Notes under the pieces: model-generated | What the model was told of the DNA's origin: nothing | Seen by the model: the letters and a program-made list of their open reading frames with translations, nothing else | Databases searched by the model: none | Shown here: one piece after another, positions 56,219-64,000 of the stretch | How the letters are laid out: each line of letters opens with the position of its first letter | How positions within the stretch are numbered: position 1 is the stretch's first letter | Position numbers and translations under genes: made by a program | Source: Eutreptiella sp. 'Long Island Sound 2002' | Lineage: Eukaryota > Euglenozoa > Euglenophyceae > Eutreptiales > Eutreptiaceae | Direction: 5' to 3' | NCBI GenBank assembly: GCA_964036045.1 | Contig: OZ038388.1 | Location: forward strand, 37,186,947-37,250,946 | DNA length: 64,000 bases

Positions 56219-56499
56219 CCAGCGGAGGTTCCCCAGCGCCATGAGGCCGCCTGGGTTTTGCCATGGGAGACTGCTCACCTCCCAGAAGACAGAAATCCGC
56301 GAACCCCCCCCCCCCAGACAGCAAGAACCTCCGGGGGCGAGAGTGGGGACCCTCCCCCATGCGCCCTGGGCCATGAACCCACATGTGCCCCCAGTTAAAA
56401 CAGCCTCCGCGGGCCTGTGGCCGCACACTACAGAGCCTACCCCCGGGGGCGGCGTCCAGAGAGAAAACCAGACGCTCCCCCCTCCGGTGATGCAGGGCC

Positions 56500-56815
56500 A
56501 ATAGCCTGTGGTGAGGCCCTGCTCACGCGCGCGGCCCTGTCCCCAATAACCTCCTGGTGAGGGGCCCTGCCTCAGGGGGGCGCCAAAAGCCTGTGGTGAG
56601 CCCCCCCCCCCTTGCTCGCGCGCGCGGCCCTGTCCCCAATAACCTCCTGGTGAGGGGCCTGGCCTCCGGGGGGCGCCAAAAGCCTGTGGTGAGCCCCCCC
56701 CCCCTGCCCACGCGCGCGGCCCAGTCCCCAAGAACCTCCTGGTGAGGGGCCCGGCCACGGGAGGACGCCAAAAGCCTGTGGTGAGCCCCCCCCCCCCCCC
56801 CTGCTGCGCAAACGA
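56500..56815 (+). promoter_or_regulatory. 5' UTR tandem monomers (~85-93 bp, about 3.5 copies)
   Basis: AGCCTGTGGTGAG recurs at 56503, 56588, 56681 and 56773, joined by CGCGCGCGGCCC...CCCCAATAACCTCCTGGTG and GGGGCGCCAAA blocks. Tandem monomers upstream of ORF1 are known to act as promoter units in some LINEs, such as rodent L1. A promoter role here is inferred from position alone. Confidence 0.55.
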
Positions 56816-57118
56816 CCCCTGCACCCCTGCCCCCTCCCAGGCCGCCGCCGCACGACTGCGCCCCTCTGCAGGGTCACTGACCAAGCGGAGAGGGACGCAG
56901 CCCCGCGGGCAACAACGCACCGCGAACCGCGCGCCACGCCGTCAGACGGCCAGAAGATCGAGACCGACAGCGCGCGACCGCGGATCAGCGCGCACAACCG
57001 ACCGGCGACGACACGCGCGCACCACTGACACCGCCCGCCACGCACAGACACCCACAATAGCCACAGTCACGTGTCAAACGCCACAGCCATCCTGCCAGCT
57101 CTTTCCCCTACAGACCTC

Positions 57119-58984
57119 ATGGCTCACCCATTCACCCAGCTGTCCCAGGACGAGCAGCGGGAGCAGCTCAGCTGTGCTGATGCTTGGCCCCTGCTCTCCC
57201 TATCGTACAACCCAGCCGCAAAGTGCCTCCTGATTGCCGCTCGCCACCACGCTGGCCGCACCGACGTCTTTGACATTGACTTGAACGTGTCCGCCCTCTC
57301 CGCCTCAGTGATGTTATGGTGGTGGAGCATCACGCGGCAACTCCTCCCGACCGAGCAGAGCCTTCTCGAGGAGCACCTGCCGGGATCGTGGCTCTCCTAT
57401 CGGTCGGCCCTCGAGCTCCTCGTCGACTGGGCCGCAGGTGCTACGGAAGCACATCGCCATGAACTAGTTCGAGAGGCCGCCCAGCACTGCACCCCATTCG
57501 GCGACGGCCCGGTCAGAGGCATCGACTTCAGGACGCTGCTCGAGACGCTGTCCCACATCCGCCCCATCAAGCCAGTCATCCTCCGGGTACCCCTGCTCCA
57601 CTGGCTCTCCCAGTGGGCAGCGCGACACACGGCCAGCCCCTTACGCTGCCCCCAGATCCAAGCCATCAACGACGGGGCACACGGCCCCGGGGGAGCACCA
57701 GTCCTTCGGCCTTCCCCTTGCCCCGTCAGCGCCCAAACCTGGTATCAGGAGTTGCGGTCCCGCGAGCGCGACGGCTCCATCACCTTCCCCACCGTCCTCA
57801 CCGTGCTCGCGGCCGCCGAGGCCAAAGCCAAGTCCGCTACCATCCCCGCCGCCGCCCCCCAGCCCCCACAGGCCCCCCCACAAGCCCCGGCACTGGCCGC
57901 ACCCGGCAGCACCCTCCCCACGTGGGAGCAGTTCCTGGAGCAAGCCCCGCACACCAACTCCCAGGACATCCTCTCTCTCCTGGACGGCTTGGCGTCCGTC
58001 CCCGACGCCTCGGCCTCCCACGCCGCCGGCGCCGTCCTGATCATCATCAAAGATCTACACCTCCCCCCCAAAGCCTCCCAGCTCCTCAACCTAGCGACCA
58101 CGGTGGCGCTCCTGGTCCCCGCCGTCAAGAATGCCTGGCTGCTATGTCCTGAAGCCAACAAGCACCGGCTACGCCCCGAACTGGAGAGGCTGTGCTCCAC
58201 AGTCTCCGCGAAATTCGGCTCCTCCCTGAACGTGACCGCCAAGAACACAGCCCTACAAGCCATCCAACCTCACATCTCAGCGAATGCGACGCGCCCAGCG
58301 ATCAACTGGTCTTCCGTGGCCCTGCAGCTGGCCTCCACCCCGTCCTTTCCACTCACGGCCTACACAGCCCTCCACAACGTCGTAGACGCAGCCTGTTTCC
58401 GCCAGGGAATAAACCAACTGTGCCAACCGACGTGCCTCTGCACGGCCGCCGACTACCAGCAGCTGCAGGAGAGGGTCAAGCAACTATTGCCCCTGGTCCA
58501 CGAAGCAGCGAGCTATGACTGGTTCCTGGCAGGTATGTCTGCCCCCCCCGTCGGCCCCTCCGCGGCCCTCCCTACCCCCGCAGCCCCGATAACAGCGTCT
58601 GGCGCCCCCTCCCTCCCCGCCGTGGCCCCAGCCCTCCGGCTCCCGTCCGCGGCCCTCCTCCCCCCAACCCAACCACCACCACCCCCCACCTCAGCTCCCA
58701 GCACCGTCCGTGTAACCGGCCTCCAGAGCGGAAACCAGGAGGCCATGACCGCCGCACTCACGCTCACCCTGGGGACCCCGGTCTACGTCACAGCCGCCGA
58801 CGGTCGCCGCGGGTGGGGAATAGCAGTGGTACCACCCTCCGTACACGCCTCCCTGTTTGCCGCTCACCACAAGCGCCTCCTCCAGCACCCTGACGGTTGG
58901 GAACTCACCCTAACCTGCAGGAACGAAACTACAGGTGAGCCCTGGAGGGTCGGTAGCAGCTCCCTGACCGACCCCCCCTCTTAG
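57119..58984 (+). CDS. LINE ORF1 protein
   Basis: The first ATG (57119-57121) gives 621 residues to TAG. The N-terminal ~230 residues are mixed helical (for example SALELLVDWAAGATEAHRHE). A Pro/Ala linker (about 255-285) follows, then a second helical region, and after a Pro-rich hinge (about 500-545) a compact domain with STVRVTGLQSGNQEAMTAAL and RRGWGIAVVPPSVHASLFAA. Its layout resembles the non-canonical RRM of LINE ORF1 proteins, which bind element RNA. The reading frame changes at a C7 run (58972-58978). In the shifted frame a natural tail continues (SVLTQPAPTSESAWSPPPP ... SGQATKSDAD) to TGA at 59154-59156, so the real C-terminus is probably there. RRM identity is inferred. Confidence 0.75.
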   Translation: MAHPFTQLSQDEQREQLSCADAWPLLSLSYNPAAKCLLIAARHHAGRTDVFDIDLNVSALSASVMLWWWSITRQLLPTEQSLLEEHLPGSWLSYRSALELLVDWAAGATEAHRHELVREAAQHCTPFGDGPVRGIDFRTLLETLSHIRPIKPVILRVPLLHWLSQWAARHTASPLRCPQIQAINDGAHGPGGAPVLRPSPCPVSAQTWYQELRSRERDGSITFPTVLTVLAAAEAKAKSATIPAAAPQPPQAPPQAPALAAPGSTLPTWEQFLEQAPHTNSQDILSLLDGLASVPDASASHAAGAVLIIIKDLHLPPKASQLLNLATTVALLVPAVKNAWLLCPEANKHRLRPELERLCSTVSAKFGSSLNVTAKNTALQAIQPHISANATRPAINWSSVALQLASTPSFPLTAYTALHNVVDAACFRQGINQLCQPTCLCTAADYQQLQERVKQLLPLVHEAASYDWFLAGMSAPPVGPSAALPTPAAPITASGAPSLPAVAPALRLPSAALLPPTQPPPPPTSAPSTVRVTGLQSGNQEAMTAALTLTLGTPVYVTAADGRRGWGIAVVPPSVHASLFAAHHKRLLQHPDGWELTLTCRNETTGEPWRVGSSSLTDPPS

Positions 58985-59155
58985 CGTCCTGACGCAGCCC
59001 GCCCCCACAAGCGAGTCCGCATGGAGCCCCCCCCCTCCCCTAGCCGACGCTCCCCCCGACTCCAGGAGCAGGCCCGCCACGGACACGCGGGCCCACGCTC
59101 CGGTCGCGCCGTCCGAGGGTCCCTCTGGACAGGCCACCAAGAGCGACGCTGACTG

Positions 59156-61161
59156 ATGCTCCCGGACTACCTCCCCTGAGCCGCTTGTCCGAACAGCGCT
59201 TCCCTTGCGGTCGCCCAGGCCCTGGCAGCCGACTTCTCCCCCGGCAAGGCGGCCGGCGTTTCAGAGCGACTCCGGGCCCTGTCCGGGTCCCCACGCCAGC
59301 CCCAGTCTAGTACTCCCCAACCCCCAGCCCAGCACCCCCCATCCGCCCCCTGGGACCCCCTACCCCCCGACGATCACTCACCGGTGGTCTGCCTGCACTG
59401 CGGCGCCATGCTCCCCCAGGCGAGCCTCCCCACCTGCCCAGCGTGCCTTCACACAGGCTTCCTCCTGCTGCAGCGCATCCCCTCCCTCCCCCTGCCACCC
59501 GACCTACTCGACCTCCTCCCCTCCATCCCCCACTACGCTCCGCACGTCCCCCCTGCAGCCATCCTCGCGTCCCTCCCCCTTATCGCTGACTGGCTACAAC
59601 AGTTCCCGACCCCCGTCCGGGCGACGGCATTCCGGACCACACCTCCGCTCCCGGTCGGCTCTTCCTGGACTAGCTTTTGGTCCCTCGACTACGCTACGGA
59701 CTGGACCACCGCCTCCTCAGCCCCCCCCCCCCTCTTCTACTGGCGTCATCCCAGTGCGGGCGGCCCTTGGGCGCTGGGCCCGGACCTGCCTGAGGTCCCC
59801 ACCGTCTGCTCCACACCCTGCGCCACTTGCGGCCGCCCAACACCCCACGAAGCCGCCGTCGACCACCCCTCCAGCCCCGCCCACATCTTCCCCGGCCTCT
59901 TCTGCGTGCACCCCCGGAGGCACGCACCCCTCTGCACCCGTGCCCTGGCCCCCCGCTGCACCCTATCGTTTCTGGGCCAGAGGCTGGACGGCGCTGTTCC
60001 TGTACATGTCCTCCCCTGGTCCTCCCTCTGCGCCCCGCTACTACCGCAGCTCCTGCTCCCCCCCCCCACCGTACCTGCGAGCGCTTCCCCCGCCAGCCCC
60101 ATCAGCTGCCGAGCTTGTTCAGCCCACCGCCCTCACGTTCATGACCCACAATTGGGGCGGCATCGTCCTCCAGACTGCTCTGGCGCGCCTCTGGGTCGAG
60201 GCGCTTGACCCCGACATCCTGTGCTGGCACGAGCTCTGGGACAAGGAGTCAGCGCGGAAAGCAGTGCCCCCGGCGTACGAAACCCTGTGGAGCACGGCCG
60301 ACGGAGCAGGAACAGGCTTCCTGATCGCCTGGAAAAGAAGTTGCGCCGGCGCCCGGAAGAAGCCACGCTGGTATTTGATGGCGACCACTGGATCGCCGCC
60401 CTTCTCCCGTTGTGGCACGTCGGCCGCCTTCTGGTCCTCGATGTGCACCTCCACCCCAAAATCCCCTACCGAGAGTGGCTACAGCAGGTTCGCCGCATGG
60501 AGCAACTCCGTCGGGACCTGCAGCCCTCCTACACCTACCTCGCAGGAGACCTCAATGCCACAGACGCCCCAGGTACCCCCCTCCCCGCCTCCCTCTCCCA
60601 GTCCGGCCCGCTCAGGGACTACCTCCGAGTCCTACCCCCAGGCACCACCACCAACCACACCCTCGTCAAAGGCACTCCCCGCGCCACCGCCATAGACCAC
60701 GTCTTCATCCATGGCCCAGTAGCAGAAGCCCGTCACCAGCTGCTGTCGTCCCGCAGCTCCCACGCCGTCATAATCGTCACTGTCACCCTCCTCACCAGAT
60801 CAGCGGACGCCTGGGCCTGGCGCAAGTTCCGGTGGCGTCGGGCCAACCCGTCAGACATGGACGCCATGGGGGCTGCCCTGGACCTCGTCTGGGGCTGGCT
60901 CGCCTTCACTCCAGCCCTCCCCGACGACTACGTCGCCTCTCACCACGAATTGGCATCCCAGCTCATCCCCCGTCCCCCGGATACACGCCAACTCATGCAC
61001 CGCCTCGCCCAGCAACATTTCCCTCTCAGCCCAGGCCAGTTGGACCAACAACTCGCCGATCTCCGGGAAACGGCCGAAGCTCGAGGCTTCCAGAACCGCC
61101 TGGACGTGTTGCGCTCAGCCTCCATCACGTCAGCCACGCGGGCCGCTTTGCACCTCCCCAT
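59156..61161 (+). CDS. LINE ORF2, N-terminal part: zinc ribbon and APE endonuclease (frameshifted)
   Basis: ATG (59156-59158) overlaps the shifted ORF1 stop as TGATG, a typical stop-restart junction. An in-frame TGA follows at 59177-59179. The frame then carries a zinc ribbon (CLHC...CPAC, about 59390-59455) and a second Cys/His group (CATC, about 59821-59832). At C10 (60058-60067) the frame shifts by +1 into the endonuclease: LTFMTHNWGGI, DPDILCWHELWD and AGTGFLIAWK. Near 60335-60350 a -1 shift leads to VLDVHLHPKIPYREW, YLAGDLNATDAPG, AIDHVFIHG and SSHAVIIVTVTLL, which are the GD.N, DH.F and SH blocks. These steps would nick target DNA. One stop and two shifts would disable it if real, but one shift lies in a long C run. 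Confidence 0.7.
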
Positions 61162-64000
61162 CCCCCCCCCTGGAGCCGTTCAGCGGCATCCTCCCCCGTC
61201 CCGAGGCCGTCCTTCCCACGAGAGACGCCCGCCTCGCCGAGATCCGCCGGCAGTCCTCGGCGCAAACTTGCAACCGGCACCTGCAGCTGGACCACGAGTA
61301 CTTTGCCACCCACTGTGACCTATCTCAGTGGACTCCCCTTCACCTCCCATCCCAGGAGCTTCCCACAGCACTCCTGATGGCCCTCCTGCGGGCAGGCCTT
61401 CACCCCGATCACCCAGACTCACCTCAGATCTACCTCCGCGGCCTCAACTCCACCCCACTGCTGACGCCAGAGTCCCTGGCCCACAGGCGACTCGGGAAGC
61501 GAACCCTGGCAGTCTCCTCAGACAACATCACGCGCTCCCTGCTTTTCCGAGCAGGTGGCGGCGTCCAGCTGGGCCTGCACCACTCCCTACTCCAAGCAGA
61601 AGCGGGCACCCCCACGGTTCTCAATGAGACCGTACGGTACGGCATCTACAAGGGCCGCCCCAGCAAACCCCTTCCTCGCCACCTCGCGCGCTCTTTCCGC
61701 CCGGTGGACGTGGAGTCCGCGGCGTCCGGCACACTGTCCGGCATTGCCGCCGACCGTCTCGCCGCCAATATGGAGGTGTCAGGTTCGTACACACCCGTCG
61801 TGTTCTCGTATCGCACGGGTCTGAGCTCCGCCTTCATGGTCCTGGTAGGTCGGGCGGCGACCTACAGCTGTCTCCTGGAGCACGGCTCGTGCGCAATCTG
61901 CGACTGGGACGAGTCCGACGCCTACCTGCGGGTCGTTCGCGAGTTCACACATCACCTCCTCCACTGCCTGCCTCAAGTGTGGGACTACTCGCGCTGGGCC
62001 CACGACTTTTACAGCCGCCTGATCATCCGCGTGATCACGCGGGAGGGTTTCGCCCCCCCTTTCTCCACGGGGGAAGGCGGGAACCAGGGCGACGCCTTCG
62101 CAGCCTTGCATTACCAGACCCCGAGCCACGTCCTCACCCTCTCCCTCCCGGTCGACTGGTCAGTGGCGCTCCCCCTCCGCCCCCCGGGACACCACGTCGA
62201 CGTCCCAGCGACCACTCTGGTGTACAGCGACGACAGACGCTTTCTGGCCCCCACGCTCCAGGAGGTGGTGGCCATGGCCGACGCCAGCCGCGACGCCTCC
62301 CGCAGGGCGGGCAGGATCGTGCACCCCGACAAGCTTGAGTACTTCCTCGCCCGTCTGGGGCACAGCGGCATCACCCTGGAGCGCAGCCCCGTCCCCGACT
62401 CCGAGATGTACACCAGCACCTCGCCACCAGAGCTCGTAGGTATCCCTCTTCTCCCCGAACTACCTCTTCATCGGGCAGCCAACAAGGCCCTCTCGGCGCT
62501 TCGTGGAGTACACAAGTCCACCGCCCGCGGCCCCACGTCCCCGGTCCTGCGCCTCCGTTCCTTGCACTCTTTCGGGCTGTCGGTCCTCGACTACGTAGCC
62601 GGCGGGGTCCTGTTCCCCCCAAACTCCCTGCGCCCACACCAGCGGGTCGTGGACGACGTTCACTCCGCTGCATTTCGCCTTCCCCCGTGGGTCCACCGCT
62701 CCCTCCTACGCCTTCCCCTGGCCGCAGGGGGCTTCGGCTCCCCCGACGTGACGCTTCGCGCCCACCTGCACCTGCTCACCACCTACCTGCGAGCGTCCTG
62801 GAGCACCAACCTCCTTGCGATAGCGGCGTCCCACCTTCACCTCTCGCTTCCCCCTCGAGCTGGCTGGCTCCCCGAGGGACCACACCTACGCCAGCTTCTC
62901 CTACCCCAGGGGGTCGCGCTACATCCCTGCCCCTCGCCCGCACTACAAGACGTTCTCTTCCACACCTCGGGCGACGTCACTCTCCTCCGCACGATGCGCC
63001 ACGTCATAGCAGCCACCGACGGCAGCCAATCAGGCCACCAGCTTGGAGCCGGGGTTGTCCTATGGCATCCTTCCACCGGCATATTCTACCGTCAATGGTT
63101 CGGGGTCCTGTCCTGCTCCGGCCACTCCACTGACGCGGAGTGGTTGGCCAAGATCGCGCTCTACTACCTCCTGGGGGGGTGGAAGGGCGTCGCGCTCCTC
63201 GCAACCGACTCCACGGCGGCCCTGTGCGCCAACCTCACGCAGTCCCCACGCAACGGCACCCTGCTCCTCCTCCCCTTTCGTGCCGCCCTCGTGCAATTGC
63301 AGGCTCGGGTCCAGGAGGTATGGCTACCGGCCCAGCACGACTCCGGCTCGCACACCCTCCTCGCCACGCTCAACGCCGAGGCAGACCGTCTGGCTGACGA
63401 AGGCGCCAAAGGGGCGCGCGCCTTCACCGTGCCCTGGCTTCCCCTCTTCCCCGGGCGGGTCCTCGCAACCCATCACGGCCGCCTTATCCTCGACCCTCGA
63501 AAATCGGCAGCGGCAGTCGCCCACCAGCACAACACAGCCAACTACATCAAGCATTTCCCGCCACCCGACCCCACGTGGTCCTCCACTCTTCTCATCGACG
63601 CCATCGATGACGCCGCCCTCGAACCCCGTACAGCACACACTACCATGCTGCACCGCCTGCTCGCAGCCCAGCTCCACCCCCCAGGGTATGGTGGGGTGTT
63701 GTGCCCCTACTGCCACCTAGCGTCTCCCGACATCACCGCCCACCTACTACGCCGCTGCCCCCCGTTCTTCCTTCAGTACCTCTCCTTGTCTTGGCGCCTC
63801 CTTCGCCACCCACAGGTCTTCCCCCTCATTTCCGCTTCAGCAGGGTCCTCCACCCTCCACCAGGGGGCCATCTTGGACACCCCGACCCTCCGGGTTGGAC
63901 TGACTTGGGGCGTCCTACCCTCCCCCCCCCGCGCCGGCCCCTCCCCACCCCCGCGCCAGCTGCTCCTCGACCTGGACGGCTCCTGGAAGGTTATCAGCGA
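61162..64000 (+). CDS. LINE ORF2, C-terminal part: RT, RNase H, zinc knuckle (open at window end)
   Basis: After a C9 run (61162-61170) the frame beginning LEPFSGILPRPEAVLPTRDA stays open for about 945 codons to the last base. RT blocks: YKGRPSKPLPRHLARSFRPV; motif A CDWDESDAY (about 61898-61924); motif B GGNQGDAFAALHY (about 62074-62112); motif C YSDD (62222-62233). RNase H: ATDGSQSG (about 63012), DAEW (63131), ATDSTAAL (about 63203) and AEADRLADE (about 63376), so all acidic positions are present. Knuckle CX2C-X9-H-X4-C starts at 63701. No stop interrupts this part, so the RT could be functional if the upstream shifts are artefacts. The protein end lies beyond the window. Confidence 0.88.

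Larger units (their letters stand above)
56219..64000 (+). mobile_element. LINE retrotransposon, nearly complete, runs off the window
   Basis: Directly after array E comes a ~900-bp 5' region with tandem monomers, then ORF1, a TGATG junction, and ORF2 with zinc ribbon, APE endonuclease, RT, RNase H and zinc knuckle, still open at the window end. It belongs to the same broad class as the minus-strand LINE, but motif residues differ throughout (YSDD here, MDD there), so it is another family. Whether it is inserted in the 44-bp satellite cannot be seen because the 3' end is outside. Confidence 0.85.

Noticed and set aside
57641-58263. Minus-strand frames of 126-172 codons opposite ORF1
   Set aside because: Antisense shadows of the high-GC ORF1; they have no motif and low complexity.

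Overview
This window is eukaryotic nuclear DNA. It shows long satellite and minisatellite arrays, (TGTGG)n blocks, LINE-type retrotransposons, DNA-transposon remnants, exon-like fragments with splice-like borders, no operon spacing, and no rRNA or convincing tRNA gene. High GC, long poly-G/poly-C tracts and the absence of any long intact host gene fit a repeat-rich (perhaps heterochromatic or subtelomeric) region of a protist or alga. The species cannot be named from the sequence.

Layout. 0-12.8 kb: mostly unique DNA peppered with DNA-transposon debris. A transposase remnant with a Cys-cluster tail lies at 642-1085, and a second Cys-cluster exon at 2802-3050. Three inward-facing pairs of a G-run plus iterated 11-bp palindrome motif are present. 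One pair is split by a ~1.65-kb retroelement with a 16-bp target duplication (5513-7192). Two hypothetical coding segments follow (10563-10979 +, 11910-12509 -). 12.8-25.9 kb: (TGTGG)n and four tandem arrays: a 47-bp hairpin satellite (A), a diverged form of it (B), an 82-bp array (C) and a 94-bp relative of C (D). 27.4-33.0 kb: a 5'-truncated endonuclease-RT-RNase H LINE on the minus strand, lying between two (TGTGG)n blocks. 33-43 kb: unique DNA with a 366-bp hAT-type MITE (34482-34847), dispersed repeats, a 308-aa unknown ORF bracketed by inverted repeats, and several exon-like fragments. 43.3-56.2 kb: ~290 copies of a 44-bp satellite (E). 56.2 kb to the window end: a second LINE on the plus strand with repeated 5' monomers, ORF1 and an ORF2 (zinc ribbon, endonuclease, RT, RNase H, zinc knuckle) that runs off the window.

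The confidently recognised proteins are all retrotransposon products; no cellular pathway can be reconstructed. Long open frames inside arrays A-E are by-products of repeat periods that are not multiples of three, and are not annotated as genes. The main points for follow-up are the nested DNA-transposon family at 0-9.3 kb, the LINE held between (TGTGG)n blocks, the hAT MITE, the hairpin satellite, and a near-intact LINE whose frame breaks mostly fall in C-homopolymers.
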